Below, piece after piece: positions 25,995 through 34,691 of a stretch of 64,000 bases of DNA. Source of the DNA: Opitutus sp. (lineage in GTDB: Bacteria; Verrucomicrobiota; Verrucomicrobiia; Opitutales; Opitutaceae); NCBI GenBank assembly GCA_013821985.1, contig PNJQ01000007.1:1-64000 (forward strand), read 5' to 3'. The notes beneath the pieces were generated by a model. It was given only the letters and a program-made list of their open reading frames with translations. It did not search any database and was not told the origin of the DNA. Every line of letters starts with the position of its first letter. The stretch's first letter is position 1. The translations under genes and the position numbers were made by a program.

Positions 25995-28104
25995 CAGTGA
26001 GCAAAAAAGTGTCCGTGCGTCCGTCGGGGCGCGTGACGATGAACGCGTCGCCAGTGGAAGCGATCTGGAGCTCCACCGGCGCGGTGCCGTTGCGCTCGGG
26101 CCAAAGCACGCTCCACACGGTGAAGGACGTGGCGGCATCCTGGCTCTCGAGCGTCAGGTGCTGCTGATCGTGCCATTTACCGGTCAGGTAGGAGCCGGTG
26201 ATTTCACCGCGCGCGTATTTCGGGTCCACCGGCACCGGGAAGTGATCGGTCACACGGCCCGTCCAGTCGGCGCCGGGCAACGCGAGACGCGTGGTGAGCG
26301 TGGCGGATTCACCGCGAATGAAGGCCGTGTTCGTCGCGCCGTCCCACGCCAGCGCGCGCTCGGCATGAAGCAGCCACGAAAGCTTGGCCGAGGTCGTGAG
26401 CTCCACGCGGTCGCGCAACACGACGTAGCGCTTGTCCACGAAGACCAAGTCGCGGGTCACGCGTTTGACACGTCCCTTTGGCTGCGTGGTTGCGTAGGCT
26501 TTCGTCGCGTCGCCGGTGGTGAGGACGTAGCGCTCGCCGGTTTGGTAGCGCGTGATCCTGCCCGTCGCGGCTTTGCTCTGCGCCTTTTGACCGAGACCGT
26601 CGATGAGCAGCGCGTTCTTCGAAATCGTCTGCCGCGTCCACTGGGCGTGATGGGGCGAGTTGTGGAATTCGCGGTAGGCGGAGTTGATCGCGAGGCCTTC
26701 GCCGTAGGCGTTCAGGATAAAACTATTTTGGTCGGCGTGGCTGTGGCTGAACGAGCCGTAAGGCGACGATTTGAAGGTGACGTGGATGTCGTCGGCCGGA
26801 CGGCCCAGCGCGCTGTGCAGCGACACCCAGCCGACATCGGCGAAGTGGCGGTGGGGCGGTAATTCGTTCAGGAGGCGCGTCGGCGGGAGCGGAAACGCGG
26901 AGGCGATGAAGTTGCGCACGAGAAACTCGGCGGCGGTCGGATAGGTGCGGCTGAGGTCCTCGAGGCCCTTGTCGATCGGGCGCGTGCGCTGGTCGGTGCA
27001 AAGTTCGGCGTAGGCGCGGAAGAAACCGTTTTGCTGCACGCGCGCGACGTGTTCCATGTAGTCGGCGACCGCGGGCTCGAGGTTGAAGCGACCGGCATTG
27101 GAGGTGTCGCCGAAGGTCGTGTGCAGATACGGCTGGACGTTGTAGAGCGCGAAGAGCGGCGAGTTTTTCCAGAACGACGAGGCGTAGGCGAGCGGGTCGT
27201 CGAGGGCGAGCAGCGCATCCTGGAATGCCGCGTGTTCGAACGTGCCGCGCCAATACGCGCTGCCTTCGGCCCAGCCGCCGTCGTCGCCGCCCCACGGGCT
27301 GAACTGGTCGCGATAGAACTTGTAGGCGAAGGCCCACCACTCGCGCGCCTCGGGCAGATCGTCCCACAGCGCGAGCGCGGTCAGCCCGGTCATCGGCATG
27401 AAGCGGACCGGATGCGACGACAGATCGGCGACGATCGAGTTGCGCGTGATTTTGGAAATGTTGCCCTCGCGCTCGATCCATTCGGCGGAGCGACGGCCGC
27501 GCTCGCGGAAGTGGTCGAGGACAATTTTCTTTTCGTCCGGCGTGAGGTGCGCGCGGACTTGATCGTAAACGAGCGGAAGCTTCCGCCAGAGCCGGAAGTG
27601 CGCTTCGTCGTTGTAATAAATGTCGGTCGCGCCGACGACCGGGCCGGATTGCCAGTCGGGCGCGAAATGCCAGCGCGAGACGCCGAGAAGAATTTCCTTC
27701 GCCTTCGCGAGATACTTTTCCTCACCCGTGACGATCCAGCAAAGCGTCGCAGCCTCGGCGACACCGGTGATGCGGCCGCACGTGTCCTGCACGGCGCGCC
27801 ACCGGTCGGCTTTGGCGGAGTCACGTTTCGACGGCGTCGGATCGCCGTAGGTGACGGGCTCGGCGGGGAACGGCATCGCGAGCCAGTCGCGGTCGAGGTC
27901 GGCTTTGAGCTTCGCGAACGCCGCCGCGCCTTCGCCGGTCGTGCCGTAGGCGCGGAAGGCGTCGTGGCGGCCGGCGAGAATGTTGGTGCGCGGCGCGACT
28001 GCCGGAACAACCAGCGCAGCGTCCTTCGCGGACCAAGCGGTCACCGCGCCCGCCAGAATAACGACGGCGGAACAAAGCTGGAGGGCAAGTCGGCTGAGGC
28101 GCAT
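25972..28104 (-). CDS. Heparinase II/III-type polysaccharide lyase with DUF4962-like N-domain
   Basis: This exported enzyme has 710 residues. After a signal peptide (LALQLCSAVVILAGAVTAWSA) an alpha/alpha-toroid (about 40-400) carries KITRNSIVADLSSHPVRF and the YWRGTFEHAAF segment. The beta-sheet domain contains the heparinase signature FKSSPYGSFSHSHADQNSF (about 490-508) and TISKNALLIDG. Relatives (PL12, PL15, PL17, PL21) degrade oligoalginate or glycosaminoglycans, usually from chain ends. ATG 28104 is preferred because it starts the signal peptide, although the frame is open further upstream through the preceding gene. Only 14 nt separate it from that gene's stop. Confidence 0.85.
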   Translation of the reverse strand: MRLSRLALQLCSAVVILAGAVTAWSAKDAALVVPAVAPRTNILAGRHDAFRAYGTTGEGAAAFAKLKADLDRDWLAMPFPAEPVTYGDPTPSKRDSAKADRWRAVQDTCGRITGVAEAATLCWIVTGEEKYLAKAKEILLGVSRWHFAPDWQSGPVVGATDIYYNDEAHFRLWRKLPLVYDQVRAHLTPDEKKIVLDHFRERGRRSAEWIEREGNISKITRNSIVADLSSHPVRFMPMTGLTALALWDDLPEAREWWAFAYKFYRDQFSPWGGDDGGWAEGSAYWRGTFEHAAFQDALLALDDPLAYASSFWKNSPLFALYNVQPYLHTTFGDTSNAGRFNLEPAVADYMEHVARVQQNGFFRAYAELCTDQRTRPIDKGLEDLSRTYPTAAEFLVRNFIASAFPLPPTRLLNELPPHRHFADVGWVSLHSALGRPADDIHVTFKSSPYGSFSHSHADQNSFILNAYGEGLAINSAYREFHNSPHHAQWTRQTISKNALLIDGLGQKAQSKAATGRITRYQTGERYVLTTGDATKAYATTQPKGRVKRVTRDLVFVDKRYVVLRDRVELTTSAKLSWLLHAERALAWDGATNTAFIRGESATLTTRLALPGADWTGRVTDHFPVPVDPKYARGEITGSYLTGKWHDQQHLTLESQDAATSFTVWSVLWPERNGTAPVELQIASTGDAFIVTRPDGRTDTFLLTDDTFDLR

Positions 28105-28118
28105 TGTAATATAATACG

Positions 28119-30026
28119 TTACAAGTTCGGTGAGAGCGCCGGCAGCGACCAATGGGAAATTTTCCAATCGCCGAGCATCGGATGATTGAGGTGCCAGCGG
28201 CCGGCGGTGCCCGAGACGATGCGCCACGGCGCCGCCGCGGCGCGATCAGCGCCGGCCCAAGAGAGGGCAGCGAGCGCGAGCGGTTCGTTCGTGGCAAGGC
28301 GCGGGGTTTTCAGGAGCGGTGTGACGTGATACGGCGCGGCGACGTGGCGGCGCTCGGTGGTGTCGTCGAGGCGCGTTTCCCAGTCGGCGGTGAGCGGACC
28401 GAGGAGAGCTTGGAGCGTGGTGCCGCGGCCGTCGGCGGCGAATGCATCGAAGTCAGCGCGTTCCAACTGCGGCGTGCGCAACGGCAGCGCGAAACCGCCG
28501 AGGCGCAGCACGACGGGTTGGCGCGGTTCGACATGATGAACATGCAGGAGCCAGCCGGCGCGCCAGAAAACGAACGTCTCGACAGACGTGTTCACCTGGC
28601 CGGTCTTAAAACCGAGATTGTAGCTGTAGCCGAGGTGGTCGTCGGCGAGTTCGACGGCGACCGTCGAATGGCGGCCGAAAATGCGGCCATCGTCGAGTTG
28701 TTGCGTGAGCGCACTGTCGAAGGAGACGTTCGAGATTTCCGGAAACGCGTAGGTGAAATGCGTGCCGGTGCGGTAGCTGAGCTTGGACCATTTCCACGCG
28801 CCGTAGCGGAGCTGCGTGTTGCCGACCATCGAGCCGGCGTTGAGGATCTCGATTTCTCCGTCGCCGGTACTGCGCGTGACCAGGCCGGGCGCGGGCATGA
28901 CGCGCACGAATCCGGCGTCGCGCTCGGCCGGGAGCGGTTGCTCGGCGTCGGTCCAAAATGGATGCGTCGGAGGAAGAAGGAGCGGCGTGAATCCCTTCGC
29001 GGCCCAATACGGGGAGGCGGGTGCGGAGTAGGGCTCGATGATTTTTGGAAAGACGTCGGTGAAGCCCGGGGCGAGTGCACCTTGGTCGTTGTAGATCGGG
29101 CGGGAGAGGAAGAAGTCGAGGTTGCGCGTGCAAAGTCGGCGCAGCAGGCCGGGCGCGACGTCGGTGCAATTTTCCGCGAGGGCGAGGCCGAAGACGTTGA
29201 GGCAGTTGAAGCGATAGGTGATCGAGCGGCCGAAGGCCGGATGTTCGCCGCTCGCCGCGAAGAAGTGCTGGTAATCGGCGACGAAGAGCCGCGCCCAGTC
29301 GCGCCAGCGTTGCGCCCGGTTCGTGTCGCGCGCGCCGCCTGCGGTGAGCGAAGTCGAACTGTGGAGGTGCGCCCACATCAGGCCGTAGAAGTGGAACGCG
29401 TAGGCGTTGTAGTGATCGTAGGCCTGGTTGATGCCGTCCTCGAACCAACCGCCGCCGCGGTGCATCGTCTCGAGTTGATTAAGGTGCGCGGCGATGACGG
29501 CGCGATCGGTGCGGTGCGCGGCGCCTTGTTGCCCGAGGAATTCGAGGATGTGCACCGACATGAACAGGTGGTTGTTGTTCACGATGCCGCCGCCGCGACA
29601 CGTCGCGAACCAGCGGAGCACCTGCGCGCGCTCGTCGGGCGAGAGTGGTTCCCACAGTTCGCGGGGTGCGAGCTGCAGCGCGATCGCGGCGAGCCCCATC
29701 TCAACATGGTGCTGATGGTAGCTCGCATCCGGTCCCCAGTAATGCGGTGACGAAGGGTCGGTGCCGAGCACGAGCGCACGGCGAAACCAGCCGGCGAGAC
29801 GCGTGCGCAGCGCGATGTCCTCGGGGCGTGGGACCGACTGCAGCCAGAACGCCGCCAGCGTCAGCGGACGCGCGAAAGATTCGAGCCGGTCCGCCTGCCT
29901 ATCGTGGTCCGACGGCGCGCCGTGGATGTCGAGGTCGGCCCGGTCCGGATGCATCAATGCGGCGAGCGGCTCGAGCAGGCCGCGGGCGGCGTTTTGCCAG
30001 TGGAGGTAGCTAGCGGGCGATGTCAC
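28119..30026 (-). CDS. DUF2264 domain-containing protein
   Basis: This protein of 635 residues lacks a signal peptide. The N-terminal ~390 residues form the helical DUF2264 domain, with FARPLTLAAFWLQ, GRSITYRFNCLNVFGLAL and GGGWFEDGINQAYDHYNAYA. The rest is beta-rich. DUF2264 proteins occur widely in polysaccharide-degradation loci and resemble alpha/alpha-toroid uronyl hydrolases or lyases, but no activity is established to my knowledge. A cytoplasmic role on imported unsaturated oligosaccharides would fit. It lies 9 nt after the preceding stop in the operon. Confidence 0.85.
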   Translation of the reverse strand: MTSPASYLHWQNAARGLLEPLAALMHPDRADLDIHGAPSDHDRQADRLESFARPLTLAAFWLQSVPRPEDIALRTRLAGWFRRALVLGTDPSSPHYWGPDASYHQHHVEMGLAAIALQLAPRELWEPLSPDERAQVLRWFATCRGGGIVNNNHLFMSVHILEFLGQQGAAHRTDRAVIAAHLNQLETMHRGGGWFEDGINQAYDHYNAYAFHFYGLMWAHLHSSTSLTAGGARDTNRAQRWRDWARLFVADYQHFFAASGEHPAFGRSITYRFNCLNVFGLALAENCTDVAPGLLRRLCTRNLDFFLSRPIYNDQGALAPGFTDVFPKIIEPYSAPASPYWAAKGFTPLLLPPTHPFWTDAEQPLPAERDAGFVRVMPAPGLVTRSTGDGEIEILNAGSMVGNTQLRYGAWKWSKLSYRTGTHFTYAFPEISNVSFDSALTQQLDDGRIFGRHSTVAVELADDHLGYSYNLGFKTGQVNTSVETFVFWRAGWLLHVHHVEPRQPVVLRLGGFALPLRTPQLERADFDAFAADGRGTTLQALLGPLTADWETRLDDTTERRHVAAPYHVTPLLKTPRLATNEPLALAALSWAGADRAAAAPWRIVSGTAGRWHLNHPMLGDWKISHWSLPALSPNL

Positions 30027-30035
30027 AAAATCCGA

Positions 30036-31037
30036 TCAGGTGCTGGTGTCGAATGTGCGCAGGTCGATCAGCGCTTGCAGGGGCTGGCTGGCAACATAGG
30101 CGCGCAAGTTCGCGAGCGCAAAATCTCCCGCGTCGCGGCGGCGGTCGGTCGTCGGACCGGCCAGGTGCGGCGTGAGCGTGACATTCGGCAGACCGCGGAA
30201 GCCGGAGTCGGCCGGCAGCGGCTCCACGGTAAAGACGTCGAGGCCGACCATGATTTTGCCTTCCTGGGCGACGCGGAGCAGCGCGGCCTCATCAACCACC
30301 GCACCGCGACCGACGTTGACGAAGACACCGCCGGGACGGATGAGGCGCAGGTGCTTTTCCGTGACGCAGCCGGTGGTTTCGGGAATGAGCGGCGCGAGTT
30401 CGACGACGATATCGTTGTCGGCGAACAGCGCCTCGAGTGACGGCGAAGGTTTCACGCCGAACTCACGCTCGGCGGCGGCATCGACGTCCGGCGCGAACGC
30501 GGTGATCTGACAGCCGAATGGTTGCAGCAGGCGGACCAATTCGCGCGCCACCTGACCGAAACCGTGCAAGCCCACGGTGCGGCCAAAAAGCGAGGCGGTT
30601 TCCGTGCCGTTGTCTTTCCACGCGCTTTCGCGGTGCATCGCGAGTGTCCAGTAAGTCGCGCGGCGCAGGCACGAGAAGATGTGGAACAGCGCCCACTCGG
30701 CGACGATGCGGCTGATGGAGCCGCCCCAGTTCGTCACGATGAGTCCGCGCGCAATGTGGTCGCGCGTCACGAGGCGCTTCACCGAGCCCGCGAGGTAGCA
30801 GACGTAGCGCAGGTTCGGCGGGAGCACATCCGGCAGCGGCGGCGTCTTCCAGCACGCGAGCAGGATCTCGGAATTCGCCGCGGCGAGCGCACGATGGAAC
30901 GCGGCGGCGTCGCCTGCGGTGGGGTCCTGATGCTCGAAGCGGGCGGCGAGCGTGCGGACCTCGATGAGGCGTGCGGCGGGGAGGAATTCGCGCAGTTCCT
31001 GCGCGGTAAGGGCGGCAAAAATGGTCGGACGTTTCAT
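30036..31037 (-). CDS. D-2-hydroxyacid dehydrogenase family protein
   Basis: This NAD(P)-dependent oxidoreductase has 333 residues. The Rossmann motif is GLHGFGQVARE (about 155-165). The catalytic Arg in VNVGRGAVVDE, the Glu in DVFTVEPLP and the His in TPHLAGPT are all present. Family members reduce 2-keto acids to D-2-hydroxyacids or the reverse. In this operon it could act on a keto-acid made from unsaturated uronate, such as 4-deoxy-erythro-hexoseulose uronate (DEH) or a downstream product. The gap to the preceding gene is one nucleotide. Confidence 0.88.
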   Translation of the reverse strand: MKRPTIFAALTAQELREFLPAARLIEVRTLAARFEHQDPTAGDAAAFHRALAAANSEILLACWKTPPLPDVLPPNLRYVCYLAGSVKRLVTRDHIARGLIVTNWGGSISRIVAEWALFHIFSCLRRATYWTLAMHRESAWKDNGTETASLFGRTVGLHGFGQVARELVRLLQPFGCQITAFAPDVDAAAEREFGVKPSPSLEALFADNDIVVELAPLIPETTGCVTEKHLRLIRPGGVFVNVGRGAVVDEAALLRVAQEGKIMVGLDVFTVEPLPADSGFRGLPNVTLTPHLAGPTTDRRRDAGDFALANLRAYVASQPLQALIDLRTFDTST

Positions 31038-31038
31038 C

Positions 31039-32118
31039 TCAATTGGGCGGATAGCACTCGAGGATGGCGGCGTGAGGTTCGGGCTCGAAGAGCACCGGGC
31101 CGAGGCCGGCGGGACAGAAAAATTTGTCGTAGCGCTTCAGGTGGTGCAGGCGACCGTTCACGTCGAGGGTGCACGCGCCGTCGGTGACGATGCCGAGGTA
31201 GAACGAGTCCTCGGTTTTCGTGACCGTGTCGCGCAGCTGGGTCTTGCAGACGCGGAAGCACGGCGTCTGGGCGGGGCCAATGAGCGTTTCCTGCCACGAG
31301 AGTTCGCTCAGGGCGCGGCGCGCCTGCGGCCGGCAGCGGTAGTCGCGCTCGATCACCTCGCGTGGGTAGCGGTTGAAGTTGATCAGCGAGAGCGCGAAAT
31401 CCAGGCCGCGATTCATGAAGCGCGCCGCCTCCGGCAGCACGTAACCGCCGCGGTCGAACTCGTAGCGCACCGCGAAATCCGTCGGCTCCTGGATTTCGAT
31501 CATGAACACGCCTTCGCCCAGCGCGTGCGGAAAGCCGCCGGGGATCAGGAACGTGTCTCCCGGCTGCACGATGATTTTTTCAAAGCAACGCTCCATCGCC
31601 GCGACGTCCTGCGTCTCGATCATGTGCTTCAACTCGGCGGGCGAGGGCGGGTTTTGGAAACCCATGTAGAAATAGGGTTCGGTGATTCCGTCGCGCACGC
31701 CGAGAATGTGGTAGGCTTCGGTCTTGCCGCTGGGGGAATTGAGGAACTGCTGCGCGAATTCCCGCGACGGATGACACTGGAAATGCAGCCGGATCGCGGA
31801 ATCGAGGAACTTCACCAGCAGCATCGGCGACCGGCCGTGCTTCGCGAGGTGGGCGGCGCCGAGGAAATACTCCGGGTCGGAATCGATCAGCGCGCGAAAG
31901 TCGTGCGTTTCGCCGCCCACGACGACGGGCGACACGCCTTCGTTGATGTGTTCGCGACCCGGGATGACCGAGCGCGTCACCGAACCGATCCAATCCTCCG
32001 CGTAATGCGTATCTTCCGGCTGCGCTTTGCCGGCGATGCGGTCGAGCGTCGCGCCGCCAGTGTAGGTGCGCCAGATGCGATTTTGCGGAAGCAGGATGAG
32101 TTGGCCGCGGTGGGTCAT
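31039..32118 (-). CDS. Class I mannose-6-phosphate isomerase-like protein
   Basis: This cupin enzyme has 359 residues. The metal-site motifs of type I phosphomannose isomerases are present: LHFQCHPS, GKTEAYHILG, DTFLIPGGFPHALGEG and MIEIQEPTDFAVRYE. The usual reaction interconverts fructose-6-phosphate and mannose-6-phosphate. Within this operon the homologue may isomerise a sugar derived from the polyuronate instead; this is inference. It starts one nucleotide after the SDR stop and ends one nucleotide before the dehydrogenase start. Confidence 0.85.
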   Translation of the reverse strand: MTHRGQLILLPQNRIWRTYTGGATLDRIAGKAQPEDTHYAEDWIGSVTRSVIPGREHINEGVSPVVVGGETHDFRALIDSDPEYFLGAAHLAKHGRSPMLLVKFLDSAIRLHFQCHPSREFAQQFLNSPSGKTEAYHILGVRDGITEPYFYMGFQNPPSPAELKHMIETQDVAAMERCFEKIIVQPGDTFLIPGGFPHALGEGVFMIEIQEPTDFAVRYEFDRGGYVLPEAARFMNRGLDFALSLINFNRYPREVIERDYRCRPQARRALSELSWQETLIGPAQTPCFRVCKTQLRDTVTKTEDSFYLGIVTDGACTLDVNGRLHHLKRYDKFFCPAGLGPVLFEPEPHAAILECYPPN

Positions 32119-32119
32119 T

Positions 32120-32875
32120 TCAAATGACGGCGCTGAGGCCGCCGTCCACGGTGAGGATTTGTCCGTTCACGAAATCGGCGGCGGGCGACGCCAGGAACAC
32201 GCACGCGCCGGTGAGATCGTCCGCGGAGCCCCAGCGACCGGCCGGCGTGCGACTCTTGATCCAGCCGTCGAATTTCGGATCGGCGGCCAGCGGCTGGGTC
32301 ATTTCGGTGAGAATGTAGCCCGGCGCGAGGCCGTTGACCTGCACGTTGTGCTTGGCCCATTCGGCGCACATCGCGCGCGTGAGCATCTTGAGGCCACCCT
32401 TCGCGGCGGCGTAATTGCCGGTGGTCGGCCGCGCGAGATCGCTCATCAGCGAGCAGACGTTGATGATCTTGCCCGCGCCGCGCTCGATCATGCCGGGCGC
32501 GACGGCCCGCGACACGAGGAAGGCGCTGGTGAGATTCGTCTTCAGCACCGCGTCCCAATCCGCCAGCGACATGGTCGCGAGCGGGCCGCGGCGGTGAATG
32601 CCGGTGTTGTTGACGAGGACGTCGACGACGCCCAGTTGCGGAGTGGCGGCAAGGACGGCGGATTCGTCGGTCACGTCGAAGCAGCGCGCTTCGGCGGAGA
32701 ATCCGTCCGCGCGCAGCGCCGCGACGGCGCGGTCGAGTTTCGCGGCATCGCGGCCATTGAGCAGCACGTGGGCGCCGGCGGCCGCGAGGGCGCGGGCGAG
32801 GGCGAAGCCGATGCCTTGCGAAGAACCGGTGACGAGGGCGCGGCGGCCGGAGAGGTGGAACGAAGGAGCGCTCAT
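32120..32875 (-). CDS. Short-chain dehydrogenase/reductase, putative uronate-derived ketone reductase
   Basis: This SDR has 251 residues. It shows the nucleotide-binding TGSSQGIG (17-24), NNTG in place of the common NNAG, and the catalytic Ser, Tyr and Lys in CSLMSDLARPTTGNYAAAK. The C-terminal pattern LAPGYILTEMT and VDGG is like gluconate 5-dehydrogenases and 2-deoxy-gluconate dehydrogenases. In known alginate pathways an SDR reduces DEH to 2-keto-3-deoxygluconate, and this gene is well placed for that. Its ATG overlaps the symporter stop (ATGA), implying coupled translation. Confidence 0.88.
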   Translation of the reverse strand: MSAPSFHLSGRRALVTGSSQGIGFALARALAAAGAHVLLNGRDAAKLDRAVAALRADGFSAEARCFDVTDESAVLAATPQLGVVDVLVNNTGIHRRGPLATMSLADWDAVLKTNLTSAFLVSRAVAPGMIERGAGKIINVCSLMSDLARPTTGNYAAAKGGLKMLTRAMCAEWAKHNVQVNGLAPGYILTEMTQPLAADPKFDGWIKSRTPAGRWGSADDLTGACVFLASPAADFVNGQILTVDGGLSAVI

Positions 32876-34614
32876 GTTTTCGCCCGCGCCTGCCGGACCA
32901 GCAAACCGCCAATGAGCATCACGCATCCGCCGCAAAAGACGAAGGCGAGGCGGCCGAGCGGCGCGTTGGGGATGAGCGCCATGAGCACGACGACGGCACC
33001 GTAGGGCAGACACAGCCAGCCGATGAGCCAGGATTGCTTGTCGTCGGTGGCGACGGCGGTTTCCTCCTTCGCGTAATCGACGGGCGTGGCGAGATTGGTG
33101 CAGTAGAGTTCGATCGCGGCTTTGTTGGCCGGAGTTTCGTAGCGGTAGAAAAGCTTGGTGAAGAGGAACCAGACGATGCCCGCCCCGAGGATCGTGAAGA
33201 CGCCGATGCCTTGCTCCCAATTCTGGCGTTCCCAATGGGTCACGTCATCGATCATGCCGAATTTCTGCGCGGCCCACGCGATGTTCAGGTAGCGATCGGT
33301 CAGGAAGCTGACGACAAAGCACACGATGACCGTGGACCAGCCGGACCAGGCCGGCGTGCGCTTGATGATCAGGCCCAGCACGAGCGGCACGATGTAGGGC
33401 ATCGAGACGAGGATCTGGAATTTCACCATCAGCTCGAACAGCGTGAGGTTCTTGATGCTGCTGTAGAACAGCGCGACGGAGACCACGACGAGGCCCAGCA
33501 CGACGGTGGTGACCTTGCCGGCCTTCAGGAGTTCACGGTCCGGGGCGCCAGGACGAAGAATCGGTTGGTAGAAATTCTTGATGAAGACGCCCGCGTTCTT
33601 GTTCAGTCCCGCATCCATCGACGACATGGTGGCCGCAAAGATGCCGCTCACGAGCAGGCCGACCATGCCGACCGGGAAGGTGGCCTGTGCGATAGCGAAG
33701 AACGATCCCTCCGCCGGCTCCTTGAGTTTCGGAAAAGTCGCTGCGAGATCCGGATGCGAGATGGTCGCCGCCATCGGCGGAAGAAACCAGATCACGATGC
33801 CGAAGAGAAAGAGCGTGCCGGCCAGCAAGGCCGCCTTGCGCGCGTGTTTGCTGTCTTTGACGCACAAGTAGCGCGACGCGTCGGCGATGTTGTTCGTCGA
33901 GAGAAATTGTTTCAGCAGGATCGCGACGCACCAGAAGAGGAGGAAATCATCGGTCGCGAGCTTCTGCAGGTTCAGGGACGTCGTGGAAAGTTTCTCGACC
34001 ATCGGTGTCCAGCCGCCGACGTGCGCCACCGCCAGAAAGGTCGCGACTACGGTGACCGGCATCAAGATGAGGACTTGGATGAAGTCGCTCGCGATCACGG
34101 CCCAGCTCCCGCCGACCAATGAGATGAAGAGCACGCAGATGCCGGTGACGATGATGGTGAGTTCGACGTCGATGTTGAACGCCGCGGAGAAAAAGACGCC
34201 GAGGCCATAGAGCCAGATGCCCGCCGTCAGCATCTGCAGGGGCAGGGTGACCCACGTGAACGTCTGCTCGCTCACGCGGCCGAAGCGCTGGCGCACGGCC
34301 TCCATCGAGGTGATGACGCGAAGCTGGCGCAGCTTCGGTCCGAAGTAGGCGGCGTTCGCGAAGAAGCCGATCGCGTTGGCGAGATAGATGACCATGATCG
34401 GCCAGCCGTCTGAATAAGCGCGGCTCGCGGCCCCGGTGAACGTCCAGGCGCTGAACGAGACCATGAACGCCGACCCACCGGCCATCCACCACAGCACCTG
34501 CCCGCCGCTCCGGAAGTAGTCGCTGACGTTGGTGATGAACTTCCGAAACACCCAGCTGATGACCAGCATGAAGGCGAAGTAGAATCCAAGGACGGCGTAG
34601 TCGTAAACAGTCAT
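32872..34614 (-). CDS. Sodium:solute symporter family transporter
   Basis: This inner-membrane protein of 580 residues has about 14 hydrophobic helices and SSS-family landmarks: the first helix DYAVLGFYFAFMLVISW, the DYFRSGGQVLWWMAGGSAF segment and the MSSMDAGLNKNAGVF region. It would import a solute with Na+. Homologues of this family carry alginate oligosaccharides in marine Vibrio (the Toa transporters), so uptake of uronate oligomers or monomers is the likely role here. It is the first gene of the eight-gene operon, and a predicted operator with an embedded TATAAT lies 27 nt upstream of its ATG. Confidence 0.9.
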   Translation of the reverse strand: MTVYDYAVLGFYFAFMLVISWVFRKFITNVSDYFRSGGQVLWWMAGGSAFMVSFSAWTFTGAASRAYSDGWPIMVIYLANAIGFFANAAYFGPKLRQLRVITSMEAVRQRFGRVSEQTFTWVTLPLQMLTAGIWLYGLGVFFSAAFNIDVELTIIVTGICVLFISLVGGSWAVIASDFIQVLILMPVTVVATFLAVAHVGGWTPMVEKLSTTSLNLQKLATDDFLLFWCVAILLKQFLSTNNIADASRYLCVKDSKHARKAALLAGTLFLFGIVIWFLPPMAATISHPDLAATFPKLKEPAEGSFFAIAQATFPVGMVGLLVSGIFAATMSSMDAGLNKNAGVFIKNFYQPILRPGAPDRELLKAGKVTTVVLGLVVVSVALFYSSIKNLTLFELMVKFQILVSMPYIVPLVLGLIIKRTPAWSGWSTVIVCFVVSFLTDRYLNIAWAAQKFGMIDDVTHWERQNWEQGIGVFTILGAGIVWFLFTKLFYRYETPANKAAIELYCTNLATPVDYAKEETAVATDDKQSWLIGWLCLPYGAVVVLMALIPNAPLGRLAFVFCGGCVMLIGGLLVRQARAKT

Positions 34615-34640
34615 GGGGTGAGGCGGGGCCGTCAGTTATT

Positions 34641-34658
34641 GGCTAATAATTATAAGCC
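34641..34658 (-). promoter_or_regulatory. Predicted LacI-type operator overlapping a -10-like element, symporter operon
   Basis: GGCTAATAATTATAAGCC is an 18-bp palindrome with one mismatched pair. On the minus strand it contains TATAAT (34649-34654), so a bound repressor would cover the promoter of the symporter operon. It shares the CTAATA arm with the sites at 12739 and 21723. Confidence 0.7.
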
Positions 34659-34691
34659 GCCAAGCAAAAAGGACCGGGGAAGCGGAAAACT

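Noticed and set aside
28104-28124. TTGTAA-N9-TTACAA palindrome as an operator
   Set aside because: It spans a stop codon and abuts the next ATG inside an operon and does not match the local operator family; probably chance.
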